Assembly: GCF_001552635.1 (NCBI RefSeq)
Contig: NZ_BCRO01000012.1
Span: 124,001 to 188,000 of the forward strand
Reading direction: 5' to 3'
Length of the DNA stretch: 64,000 nucleotides
Source of the DNA: Actinomadura hibisca NBRC 15177
Lineage (GTDB): Bacteria > Actinomycetota > Actinomycetes > Streptosporangiales > Streptosporangiaceae
The notes beneath the pieces were generated by a model. It searched no databases and had not been told where the DNA came from. It saw nothing but the letters and a program-made list of their open reading frames with translations. Shown here in pieces: positions 14,217 to 21,512 of the stretch (positions within the stretch are counted from its first letter, which is position 1; each line of letters begins with the position of its first letter). A program made the position numbers and the translations under genes.

Positions 14217-14780
14217 TCAGTAACCCGGGCGGACGGCGCCGCTGAAGTTCCGCTTGTAGTAGCCGTTGAGCTTGACCTTCTTGATCCGCTTGCCCGAGCT
14301 GGGGGCGTGGATCATGTAGCCGCGGCCGACGTAGATGCCCATGTGGCTCTTGCCGGAGTAGAAGAACAGCAGGTCGCCCTTGACGGCGCCCTTCCACGAC
14401 ACCTTGTACTTGACGGCGCGGTAGATCTGCTGGGTGGTGCGGGGCAGCTTCACGCCCGCCTTGCGCCAGGAGCCGCCGGCGAGGCCGGAGCAGTCCCAGG
14501 AGCCGGGGCCCGTGCCGCCGTAGCGGTAGGGGTCGCCGATCTGCTTGTAGGCGTAGTTGACGGCGTAGGCGGCGCGCTGGCGCTGCTTCTGGGCCTTCGC
14601 CTTGGAGACACGTGCCTGGGCGCTCACCGCTGCCGCCTGCTGGGGCGCTGCCGCGGCCGCGTGCACCGGTCCGGCAGCCAGGAGCGAGGCTCCGAGCACG
14701 GTCGCGGAGGTGACGGCGATGCCGCCGACGAACGGCTTACGGGAGAGACCGGTTTTCAGGGGGGTACGGGGGGTATGCAG
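14217..14780 (-). CDS. Secreted NlpC/P60 cell-wall endopeptidase
   Basis: 187 residues if a CTG codon at 14780 is the start: it has AGGAG 5 nt upstream and gives a proper signal peptide with basic residues, a hydrophobic stretch and AGPVHA (about residues 36-41). The only ATG/GTG-type start (GTG 14699) would leave a signal without positive charge. A coiled basic linker (55-75) leads to the NlpC/P60 domain with Cys97 in WDCSGL, His146 in SHMGIY and His158. These enzymes cut peptide stems in peptidoglycan outside the cell. Upstream lie a probable c-di-AMP riboswitch and a Crp-like palindrome, fitting control of wall remodelling. Confidence 0.87.
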   Translation of the reverse strand: MHTPRTPLKTGLSRKPFVGGIAVTSATVLGASLLAAGPVHAAAAAPQQAAAVSAQARVSKAKAQKQRQRAAYAVNYAYKQIGDPYRYGGTGPGSWDCSGLAGGSWRKAGVKLPRTTQQIYRAVKYKVSWKGAVKGDLLFFYSGKSHMGIYVGRGYMIHAPSSGKRIKKVKLNGYYKRNFSGAVRPGY

Positions 14781-14784
14781 GACG

Positions 14785-14965
14785 ACTCCTGAGTTCGGTG
14801 ACGTTGCCTACCGGGACAGCCCGCACCGCAGACGGGATTCGCTCTGGGTGGGGGTTGCGCGCAGGCCGGTTCCCGCGAAGCCCATGGGAGAAGGCTCCGG
14901 GGGTCTCGACCGCTTCCGGCTCCGTGCTCATGGCTGCACGGATGCGGCGGGCCGACGGCTGGCTC
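14785..14965 (-). promoter_or_regulatory. Probable ydaO-type c-di-AMP riboswitch
   Basis: On the minus strand the NlpC/P60 leader contains CCGTGCAGCCATGAGCACGG (a hairpin), then AGCCGG, GAGACCCCCGG, a GCGAATCCC segment and CCCGGTAGGC just before AGGAG. This order recalls actinobacterial ydaO riboswitches, which commonly precede NlpC/P60 and Rpf genes and turn them off with c-di-AMP. I matched it by eye from memory only, so ends and pairing are approximate. Confidence 0.6.
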
Positions 14966-15060
14966 GGGCGGCGAAGAGGCTGGAGGCCGCGAGCCGCGCG
15001 TCGGACGAGCTGTTCTGTTATCTCGTGCGGCCCGCCGGGCGTGCCGCATGGATCGGCAGG

Positions 15061-15090
15061 AACGTAGCCAGAGCTGAGGATATCTGGCAA
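15061..15090 (-). promoter_or_regulatory. Putative promoter of the NlpC/P60 gene
   Basis: TTGCCA (complement of 15085-15090), an 18-nt spacer and TACGTT (complement of 15061-15066) form a plausible SigA-type promoter. It would give a leader of about 270 nt, long enough to contain the riboswitch. Confidence 0.45.
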
Positions 15091-15180
15091 ATCTCGGGGG
15101 AGTTATCGGCGGCTGCCGAGCCCTGGCCGGAGCGTTCCTTCCCCCTTCTGCCTGCGTTGATCCCTGTCTTTTCGGCCAGT

Positions 15181-15196
15181 TGTGATCTGCATCACA
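15181..15196. promoter_or_regulatory. Crp-like binding site
   Basis: TGTGATCTGCATCACA is an almost perfect match to the Crp/cAMP-receptor consensus TGTGA-N6-TCACA. It lies about 130 bp upstream of the proposed NlpC/P60 promoter. Crp regulation of wall hydrolase genes is known in mycobacteria and Streptomyces; here it is inferred. Confidence 0.6.
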
Positions 15197-15263
15197 TGAG
15201 GGGAAACGGGGGCTTCTGCGGACGGTTGCGGGGCCCTTTTCCGGGTCTTCGGGGCCCTCACTA

Positions 15264-15402
15264 TCAGTAGCCGGGACGGACAGCTCCGCTGAAGTCCCGT
15301 TTGCAGTAACCCGACGGCCTCACCTTGCTGACCTGCTTGCCGGAGTCAGGAGACGGGGGTCGTGTGGCCGTGGCTGACGTGGACGCCCGGGTGACTTCCG
15401 CC
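15264..15402 (-). pseudogene. Remnant of a second NlpC/P60 gene
   Basis: On the minus strand the end of this stretch translates as GYCKRDFSGAVRPGY followed by TGA, nearly the same as the C-terminus of the intact NlpC/P60 gene (GYYKRNFSGAVRPGY). Further upstream, after a frameshift near 15345, GGSHPGVHVSHGH aligns with the intact SGKSHMGIYVGRGY. The catalytic Cys region and signal peptide are not found. It is a decayed tandem copy about 1 kb from the parent. Confidence 0.8.
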
Positions 15403-16032
15403 GGGCCGGTCGTGGCTCCCTGATGATCACGTTCGTGCTGGTCGCGGCGGTTCCGGCGGCGGCTGGAGTGGCCGCGCCTGCTGGGCTGTCGGCAATGCCG
15501 CGTCGGCGAGCGCGGCTCTGAACGCGGTCAGCGGAAGTGAGGGATGGTGGGCGGGGAAGGGGGTTCCGAAGTTGTTCGGGATTGCTCTTTGTGTCGCCGT
15601 TCATGTCTGTTGGGGTGAGGGGGCGAAAAGGTTTCCGCCGCGTGATGGCGGTCGCGGCCGTCGCTCGGCTTCATGCTTCTGATCTGCGTGAACTTGGTGA
15701 GGCGGTCCCGCTCGTGGCTCCTGGGGCGGCGGGGCGCGGCTCGTTGTTCATTGTTCGGATGTGCTGATGGAACCGCTGCCGTTGGACTTTGGCGATGGTA
15801 ATTCCGATTTTGGTGGGCGGCAATTGTTGGGGTGGCCTCCCGGGTTTTTCGAGCCGGGAAAGGCTGATTACGGGGAGTGATGGTGGCTGTGGAAAGCCGG
15901 ATGGTGGTTTATCCGGTTGTGATGCCAGCCACAAACCACTGCTCCGTGCCGCTCTCGTGGGGTCCGGCGTTGAATGTCCGGAATCACGGAGCGTGGCGAA
16001 GGGAGATTTCGCTAACCCCTAAGCAACGGAAA
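15403..16032. other. Gene-poor stretch, lower GC than its neighbours
   Basis: No frame here has a believable ribosome site with a recognisable product. GC is visibly lower than in the flanks, and short open frames on both strands have irregular codon use. It probably contains decayed upstream parts of the NlpC/P60 remnant. I see no repeats, tRNA or structured element of note. Confidence 0.5.
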
Positions 16033-16056
16033 GACGCCCGCCGGCGGGCGGGCGTC
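16033..16056. terminator. Hairpin terminator
   Basis: GACGCCCGCC and GGCGGGCGTC form a 10-bp perfect stem with a GGCG loop. It sits downstream of the YiaAB-like gene on the minus strand and probably ends it. Confidence 0.6.
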
Positions 16057-16145
16057 GCTGATTTCCGCTCCGGCGGCCGTGCAGGGTGACGTACGCCATG
16101 TCCGGTTAGGGGCAATCGCGGACGTGTTATCCGCCTCACGTCCGG

Positions 16146-16439
16146 TCAGCTCCACGCCCCGGCCGCGTCCCCGGTGTACGGCGCGCCGGGTGGCAGCGCG
16201 GGGCCCGGCGTGGCCGCCTGCGCCGCCGCCCCGGCCTCCTGGCGGTCCCGGACGCACTTGGCGAGGGTGAAGGTCGAGGTGGTGACGTACAACATCCCCA
16301 ACGCCAGGAAGGCCCGGATCCACATCGGTGCGGGCAGGTAGACGATGCCCAGCGCCACCGCCGACAGCGAGACGACGAACGACAGGATCGCCTGGACGAA
16401 GAACGCGGTCGTGCTCTTGATCTGAAGCAGTCCGTTCAT
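16146..16439 (-). CDS. YiaA/YiaB-like two-helix membrane protein
   Basis: 97 residues from ATG 16439. Two hydrophobic helices (about residues 10-33 and 38-58) and the motif STFTLAKCVRDRQE match the YiaAB two-helix domain of small inner-membrane proteins. The tail after residue 70 is Ala/Pro/Gly-rich and disordered. Biochemical function of the family is unknown. It stands alone, divergent from the GH1 gene, with a hairpin terminator about 90 bp downstream. Confidence 0.8.
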   Translation of the reverse strand: MNGLLQIKSTTAFFVQAILSFVVSLSAVALGIVYLPAPMWIRAFLALGMLYVTTSTFTLAKCVRDRQEAGAAAQAATPGPALPPGAPYTGDAAGAWS

Positions 16440-16612
16440 GCCGACCACTGTGCGCCGCGTCACGCCGTCCGGCCTGAGTACGGGAACGCAATCGCCTACT
16501 CGGTTCGGCCCCTGAGTATCCGGGGTTGCCGGAACCGGTCAGGTCGTGGGGATTGACGGCGACCCCTGACGCGCCTGTGATCCGAGTCATAGTCGCGTCG
16601 GAGGGAGACTCC

Positions 16613-17962
16613 GTGCTCGGTACGACCGGCCGATCGCGCGTTCCGTACCTTCTGTCCGCTCTGCTCCTGCTCACCGCCGTCCTGACGGCTCCGCCCGCCC
16701 ATGCTGCGTCGGTGGTGGCGAAGTTCCCGCCCGGCTTCCTGTGGGGCGTGTCCACCTCCGGTTTCCAGTCCGAGGGCTCTTTTCCGGACAGCAACTGGAC
16801 CCGATACGTGGCGCGCAAGGCGTACGGCGTCAAGGACCCCTACAAGAACTCCGTCGATTTCCGCCACCGCTACCCCGGTGACATCAACCTGGCCCGAGGG
16901 CTCGGCGTCAACACCTTCCGCACCTCCGTCGAGTGGGCGCGCGTCGAGCCGCGCCGTGGTTTCCGCGATCCCCGGGCCCTCGCCTACTACGACGACCTGA
17001 TCCGCCGGATCCAGGCGGCCGGGATGCGGCCGATGATCACCCTGGACCACTGGGTGTACCCCGGCTGGGTCGCCGACCAGGGCGCCTGGGACAACCCGCG
17101 CACCCAGGACGACTGGCTGCGCAACGCCCGCTTCCTGGCCGAGCGCTACCGGGGCCGGGGCGTCCTGTGGATCACCTTCAACGAGGTGAGCCAGTACCTC
17201 TACCACGAGCTGCTGAGCCGCCCCATGACGCTCGCGCAGCTCGCCACCATGCGCACCGCGCTGATCCGCACCCATCGGGCCGCCTACGACGTCATCCACC
17301 AGGCGGACCCGGGCGCGAAGGTGTCCAGCAACGTCGCCTACGGGGCGGTCTTCAACGCCGTGTTCGACGCCGCCCACTTCAACCAGGTCACCGACAAGCT
17401 CGACTTCGTCGGCGTCGACTACTACTACGGCGCCAACCTCCAGAACCTCACCGCCCTCAACGCCCTGACCGGCGAGTTCTGGCGCATCGACCCCGAACCC
17501 GAGGGCCTGTACTACGTCCTGAAGAACTACCAGCGCCGCCTCCCGCACCTGCCGCTCTACATCGTGGAGAACGGCATGCCCACCGACAACGGCAAGCCCC
17601 GAGCGGACGGCTACACGCGGGCCGACCACCTGCGCGACCACCTCTACTGGGTGCAGCGCGCCATCGCCGACGGCGTCAAGGTGATGGGCTACAACCACTG
17701 GAGCCTCACCGACAACTACGAGTGGGGCAGCTACCGGCCCCGCTTCGGCCTGTACCGGGTGGACGTGCTGACCGACCCCGGCCTGACCCGCCGCCCGACC
17801 GACGCCGTCCCCGCCTACCGCCAGATCATCGCCAACGCGGGCGTCCCCAAGGGCTACGTCCCCAAGCGCAAGCCGGGCTGGTGCTCCATCGAGGACCCCA
17901 TCGCCACCTGCCTGGGCACCACGCCCACCCCGCCCGCCGCCTACCGGGCCACACTTCCCTGA
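16613..17962 (+). CDS. Secreted glycoside hydrolase family 1 protein
   Basis: 449 residues. GTG 16613 is chosen because GGAGGG lies 7 nt upstream and the resulting N-terminus is a signal peptide (RSRVPYLLSALLLLTAVL then PPAHA, about residues 8-31). The TIM-barrel features of GH1 follow: FLWGVSTSGFQSEG, the acid/base Glu191 in TFNEV and the nucleophile Glu319 in YIVENGMP, and YNHWSLTDNYEWGSY. It would act as an exported retaining beta-glycosidase on plant or wall-derived glucosides; the sugar is unknown. Secretion is unusual for GH1 but seen in actinomycetes. Two Cys near the C-terminus (WCSIEDPIATC) may form a disulfide. Confidence 0.88.
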   Translation: MLGTTGRSRVPYLLSALLLLTAVLTAPPAHAASVVAKFPPGFLWGVSTSGFQSEGSFPDSNWTRYVARKAYGVKDPYKNSVDFRHRYPGDINLARGLGVNTFRTSVEWARVEPRRGFRDPRALAYYDDLIRRIQAAGMRPMITLDHWVYPGWVADQGAWDNPRTQDDWLRNARFLAERYRGRGVLWITFNEVSQYLYHELLSRPMTLAQLATMRTALIRTHRAAYDVIHQADPGAKVSSNVAYGAVFNAVFDAAHFNQVTDKLDFVGVDYYYGANLQNLTALNALTGEFWRIDPEPEGLYYVLKNYQRRLPHLPLYIVENGMPTDNGKPRADGYTRADHLRDHLYWVQRAIADGVKVMGYNHWSLTDNYEWGSYRPRFGLYRVDVLTDPGLTRRPTDAVPAYRQIIANAGVPKGYVPKRKPGWCSIEDPIATCLGTTPTPPAAYRATLP

Positions 17963-17973
17963 CCGCCGTGTCG

Positions 17974-17997
17974 TATAGAAATGAAAACCGTTTTCAT
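17974..17997. promoter_or_regulatory. Zur-box-like palindrome overlapping a -10 element
   Basis: ATGAAAACCGTTTTCAT (17981-17997) is a perfect 17-bp palindrome around a central C and closely resembles actinobacterial Zur boxes (TGAAAA-N-TTTTCA type). TATAGA (17974-17979) immediately before it may be the -10 of the promoter of the SCO5389-family gene at 18040. Confidence 0.65.
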
Positions 17998-18039
17998 GTC
18001 ACCCTGAAGGGGTCATCCACCCACGAGGGGAGAACGGCC

Positions 18040-18435
18040 ATGTCCCTGTCCGTCGACGCGACCCTGCTCGACCAGGCCCGCCGCGGCCCGGTCGACGACG
18101 CCGCGTTCGTCGCCTGCGTCCGCGAGTCGCTGCCCTACGCCTGGCAGGTCGTCAGCGAGGTCGTCGCCCGCATGCGCGCCACCGACACCGGCTTCGCCGA
18201 CAACCAGACCCCGCCGCCGGACGAGCGGGCGCGCGGGCAACTGCTGCGCGCCCTGGCCTCCGACGCCATGCGCACCGCACTGGAGCGCCACTTCGGTGTG
18301 CGCCTGGCGTTCCAGAACTGTCACCGCCTGGCGGCCTTCGAGCCGGGCGCGGCCGGCACCGCCGACCGGTACGCGACCTTCACCTCGCCCCGCGCCCAGC
18401 TCCTCAACCAGTCACCGGAGCTCGTCGACTGCTGA
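18040..18435 (+). CDS. SCO5389 family protein
   Basis: 131 residues, ATG 18040 with GAGGGGAGAA upstream. The sequence, with PYAWQVVSEVVA, FADNQTPPPDERARGQLLRA, RLAFQNCHRL and LLNQSPELVDC, matches the conserved actinobacterial SCO5389 family. No catalytic motif is known to me; the conserved Cys residues (VACV, QNCHR and the terminal Cys) and His could bind metal. There is no signal peptide or membrane segment. The Zur-like palindrome in its promoter suggests zinc-dependent expression, which is inference from the operator. Confidence 0.88.
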   Translation: MSLSVDATLLDQARRGPVDDAAFVACVRESLPYAWQVVSEVVARMRATDTGFADNQTPPPDERARGQLLRALASDAMRTALERHFGVRLAFQNCHRLAAFEPGAAGTADRYATFTSPRAQLLNQSPELVDC

Positions 18436-18492
18436 CCGGCCCCGACGGCCGTTGCCCGCCCCGGGAACCCGCGGCGGGTAACGGCCGTCGAT

Positions 18493-18822
18493 ATGGGTAT
18501 GACCGCTGTGTTCTTCCTCACGGTTCCGGGCCTGGTCATCGGCCTGTTCGTGTTCGCGGCCCTCGACCGTGCGGGAGTCTGGGCCAGCAAGCGCTTCCGC
18601 CTTCCATGGCTGCGCGGCGAGGGCGGCCGCCCCGTCTCGGCCACCGCCCTGGAGGGGTTCGAGGTCTTCTACGGCCCTGCCAAACGCCATGAGCTGGAGG
18701 AACGCCGCACCTCGCTGGTCAGGCGGGACGAGGAGCGCGACGGCGCCCCGCCGCACGGCCCCCTCGATCTCGACGCCGGGATCGCGGTGATCCGGCGTCC
18801 CGGGGGCCCGGCGACCGGATAA
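18493..18822 (+). CDS. DUF6191-type small membrane protein
   Basis: 109 residues; ATG 18493 or 18499 can both serve. Residues 3-25 are one membrane segment, followed by a basic stretch and the conserved-looking EGFEVFYGPAKRHELEERR (about 56-74), which I associate with DUF6191 proteins of actinomycetes. The C-terminus is acidic then Pro/Gly-rich. Function unknown. It lies 57 bp after the SCO5389-family gene and could share its transcript. Confidence 0.7.
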   Translation: MGMTAVFFLTVPGLVIGLFVFAALDRAGVWASKRFRLPWLRGEGGRPVSATALEGFEVFYGPAKRHELEERRTSLVRRDEERDGAPPHGPLDLDAGIAVIRRPGGPATG

Positions 18823-18875
18823 ACGCCGCGTCCCTGGGTACCGGCCACGGCGACCGCGACTATCCAGGGGAGCAC

Positions 18876-19466
18876 GTGGGCGAAACGAGCATCGGTATCG
18901 AGCCGTCGCAGGCCGCCGCTGAGAGTCTGCTGCTGAGCCTGAAACGGGCGGCAGCCGTGCTGGAGGAGACGGGCGTCCCGTTCGCGTTGGCGGGCGGCTT
19001 CGCGGCGTACGCGCGCGGCGCGGCGCAGTCCACCCACGACGTGGACTTCGTGCTGCGCGAGAGCGACGTGGACACCGCGCAACAGGCGCTGGTGGCCGCC
19101 GGGATGCGGCCGCAGGAGTGCCCGGAGAACTGGCTGGCCAAGGTGTACGACGGGGATCAGCTCATCGACCTGATCTTCGCGCCCACCAGCCGCCCGGTGG
19201 ACGACGAGCTGCTGGGCCGCGCCGAGATGATGTCGGTGGCGGCGGTGCGCATGCCCGTGCTGCGCGCCGACGACATGGTCGTCATGCGGCTGCTGGCGTT
19301 CAGCGAGACGGCCTGCGACTTCAGCGGGTTCCTGCATGTGTGCCGGGCGCTGCGGGAACAGGTGGACTGGCCGCGCGTGGCGGCCGAGACCGCCGAGTCG
19401 CCGTACGCGTACGCGTTCCTCGCCCTGCTGGCCCGGCTCGGTGTCATCGAGGGGGATTTCCTGTGA
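18876..19466 (+). CDS. Nucleotidyltransferase-fold protein
   Basis: 196 residues, GTG 18876 with GGGGAG upstream. FALAGGFAAYARG and THDVDFVL (about residues 36-62) give the GG and DxD signature of the DNA polymerase beta-like nucleotidyltransferase fold, followed by LIDLIFAP with a further Asp. The family includes MNT/AbiEii-type proteins, some of which act as toxins or modify tRNA or proteins. No HEPN or antitoxin partner is present. Instead, its stop overlaps a BON-domain gene, which itself overlaps a phosphoesterase gene, so three proteins are produced together. Confidence 0.78.
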   Translation: MGETSIGIEPSQAAAESLLLSLKRAAAVLEETGVPFALAGGFAAYARGAAQSTHDVDFVLRESDVDTAQQALVAAGMRPQECPENWLAKVYDGDQLIDLIFAPTSRPVDDELLGRAEMMSVAAVRMPVLRADDMVVMRLLAFSETACDFSGFLHVCRALREQVDWPRVAAETAESPYAYAFLALLARLGVIEGDFL

Positions 19467-19699
19467 GCGAGTATCTGGCCGCCCATATCCAGGAGCGGCT
19501 CGCGACCGAGGTGCACGAACTCGGCATCACCGTGGACGTCCGCGACGACGTGGTCTACCTGCGAGGGCAGGTGGCCTGCGCGGAGCGGTGCCGCGAGATC
19601 GAGGTGGCGGCGCGGATCGCCGCCGAGGGCCGCACGGTCCGCAACGAGGTGTCGGTGGTCCCGGTGCGGGACGCCGAGGGGGAGGAGCAGCTTTCATGA
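19463..19699 (+). CDS. Cytoplasmic BON-domain protein (78 aa)
   Basis: 78 residues, GTG 19463 coupled to the nucleotidyltransferase by GTGA and to the phosphoesterase by ATGA. The whole protein is one BON domain: LATEVHELGITVDVRDDVVYLRG, split by VACAERCREIEV and then VRNEVSVVPV. BON domains usually bind membranes or phospholipids in secreted or periplasmic proteins, but no signal peptide or anchor is seen here. It may therefore bind a ligand or partner inside the cell. Role in this operon unknown. Confidence 0.82.
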   Translation: MSEYLAAHIQERLATEVHELGITVDVRDDVVYLRGQVACAERCREIEVAARIAAEGRTVRNEVSVVPVRDAEGEEQLS

Positions 19700-20427
19700 T
19701 CCGCATCGCGGCGGTCGGGGACCTGCACGTGGCGCCGGAGGTGGCGGGCACCTACCGGGAGCGGCTGGGCGCGCTGCCCGAGCACGCCGACGTGCTGCTG
19801 GTGGCCGGCGACCTCACCCGGCACGGCACCGTCGAGGAGGGGAAGGTCGCCGCCGCCGAGCTGCGCGACCTGGGCGTCCCGGTGATCACGGTGCTGGGCA
19901 ACCACGACCACCACTCCGACGCCGAGGACGAGATCACCAAGGTGCTCGAAGACGCCGGGATCACCGTGCTGGAGGGCGACGGGACCGTGCTGGACTGCGG
20001 CGGCACCCGGCTCGGCGTCGCGGGCGGCAAGGGCTTCGGCGGCGGCTTCGCCGGCAAGTGCGCCAGCGACTTCGGCGAGCGGCCCATGAAGGCGTTCGTG
20101 GAGGAGACCAAGGACTTCGCGGGCCGCCTCGGCGCGGCGCTGCTCGGCCTGGAGTGCGACGTGCGGGTCTGCCTGACGCACTACGCGCCGGTGCCCGACA
20201 CGCTGGCCGGGGAGCCGCCGGAGATCTACCCGTTCCTGGGCAGCTACCTGATCGCCGAGGCGATCGACGCGACCGACACCGACCTCGCGATCCACGGGCA
20301 CGCCCACATGGGCTCGGAGAAGGGCCTGACGCCCGGCGGGGTGCGGGTGCGGAACGTGGCGCTGCCGGTGATCCAGCAGGCGTACGCCGTCTACGCGATG
20401 GAGAGCGAGCGGGCCGCGGCGCGCTGA
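19696..20427 (+). CDS. Calcineurin-like metallophosphoesterase
   Basis: 243 residues, ATG 19696 overlapping the BON gene stop. Metal-binding motifs are complete: VGDLHV (about 7-12), LVAGDLTRHG (35-44), GNHDHH (about 72-77), a TH pair in CLTHYAP and GHAHMG near residue 205. This is the class III MPE fold acting on phosphomonoesters or diesters, in the cytoplasm since no signal is present. With a nucleotidyltransferase as cotranslated partner, a modify/remove cycle on nucleotides, RNA or protein is conceivable but speculative. Confidence 0.87.
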   Translation: MIRIAAVGDLHVAPEVAGTYRERLGALPEHADVLLVAGDLTRHGTVEEGKVAAAELRDLGVPVITVLGNHDHHSDAEDEITKVLEDAGITVLEGDGTVLDCGGTRLGVAGGKGFGGGFAGKCASDFGERPMKAFVEETKDFAGRLGAALLGLECDVRVCLTHYAPVPDTLAGEPPEIYPFLGSYLIAEAIDATDTDLAIHGHAHMGSEKGLTPGGVRVRNVALPVIQQAYAVYAMESERAAAR

Positions 20428-20442
20428 CCCGTCTCGCGGCTC

Positions 20443-20472
20443 CGGCCGGGCTCCCCCCTGGGGGCCCGGCCG
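20443..20472. terminator. Bidirectional hairpin terminator
   Basis: CGGCCGGGC (20443-20451) pairs with GCCCGGCCG (20464-20472), with further C/G pairing inside. It lies between the convergent phosphoesterase and topoisomerase genes. Confidence 0.65.
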
Positions 20473-20480
20473 TTCGCCGT

Positions 20481-21512
20481 TCAGGCGTTGCGCAGCAGCT
20501 TGTAGACCGCTTCCTCGACGGGGCCCTGGGTGGCCAGCCCGCCGTCGTCGGTGGCCACGCCCAGCTGGGTGAGCGCGGGCCCGATCGTGACGCCCTGCTC
20601 GTACAGCTCGATGATCCGGGGGTCGATGTAGGAGGCGCGCGCCACCGCCGGGGTGTTGCCCAGGTAGGACGCGACCTCCTGCACCACCCGGCTCACTGCG
20701 CGCTTGCGCTTGGCCTCGGTGTCGTCGGCCTCGACCGACACCGCCAGGCCCACCGCGGCGAGGACGGTGGCGTGCCAGGTGCGGAAGTCCTTGGCGGTGA
20801 AGTCGCCCTCGGTGACCTCGCGCACGTAGTCGTTGATGTCGGAGGTCGTGACGTCGTGCCAGCCGCCGGGCACGCGGTAGGCGAGCAGTTCGGGGCCCTC
20901 GTCCTTGCGCCGCTTGAGGCCGTTGACGACCTTGCACACGTCGGGTTCGGCGACCGACTGGTGGCGCTCCTTGGCGCCCTTGGCCAGGTACTCGAACGTC
21001 ACCCGCCCACGCCCGCAGGTGACGTGCTCGCGCAGCACCGTCGCCAGCCCGTAGGTGCCGTTCTCGCTGGCGTACTCCTCGCCGCCGATCCGGAAGAAAC
21101 CCAGGTCGATGAGGCGGACGGCGGCGGCCAGCACGCGTTCGCGGGTGTAGCCGCGCCCCGACAGGTGCGCGGCCAGCGTCTCGCGCACGCGCGGGAGGCA
21201 CTCGGCGAGGCCAAGGACGCGGTCGTGCTTGGCGCGGTCGCGCTGCTCGCGCCAGCTCGGGTGGTACAGGTACTGGCGGCGGCCCGCCTCGTCGGTGCCC
21301 AGGGCCTGGAGATGGCCGTCGGCGTCGGGGCAGATCCACACGTCGGTCCACGCGGGTGGGATCACCAGCGCCTTGATGCGCGTGATCTCGTCGGGGTCGC
21401 GGAGCGGTTGCCCGTCAGGGCCCAGGTAGCGGAAGCCGCGCCCGCAGCGGCGCCGGCCGAATCCCGGTTCGGCCGGGTCGCTGCGGGTCAGGTCGTGCAG
21501 GACCTCGCTCAT
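20481..21512 (-). CDS. Type IB DNA topoisomerase
   Basis: 343 residues, ATG 21512 overlapping the stop of the upstream SDR. The poxvirus-type IB fold is shown by CGRGFRYLG and IPPAWTDVWICPDADGHL at the N-terminus, FFRIGGEEYASENGTYGLAT with the catalytic Arg (about 142), KDFRTWHAT with Arg and His (about 228-237), and SYIDPRIIELY with the nucleophile Tyr295. The enzyme relaxes supercoils by a 3'-phosphotyrosine nick without ATP. Pairing with an SDR gene is common in actinomycetes and proteobacteria in stress-linked islands; the functional link is unclear. Confidence 0.92.
   Translation of the reverse strand: MSEVLHDLTRSDPAEPGFGRRRCGRGFRYLGPDGQPLRDPDEITRIKALVIPPAWTDVWICPDADGHLQALGTDEAGRRQYLYHPSWREQRDRAKHDRVLGLAECLPRVRETLAAHLSGRGYTRERVLAAAVRLIDLGFFRIGGEEYASENGTYGLATVLREHVTCGRGRVTFEYLAKGAKERHQSVAEPDVCKVVNGLKRRKDEGPELLAYRVPGGWHDVTTSDINDYVREVTEGDFTAKDFRTWHATVLAAVGLAVSVEADDTEAKRKRAVSRVVQEVASYLGNTPAVARASYIDPRIIELYEQGVTIGPALTQLGVATDDGGLATQGPVEEAVYKLLRNA

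Noticed and set aside
15537..16022. Short ORFs in the gene-poor stretch after the NlpC/P60 remnant
   Set aside because: No ribosome sites, atypical composition and overlapping frames on both strands.
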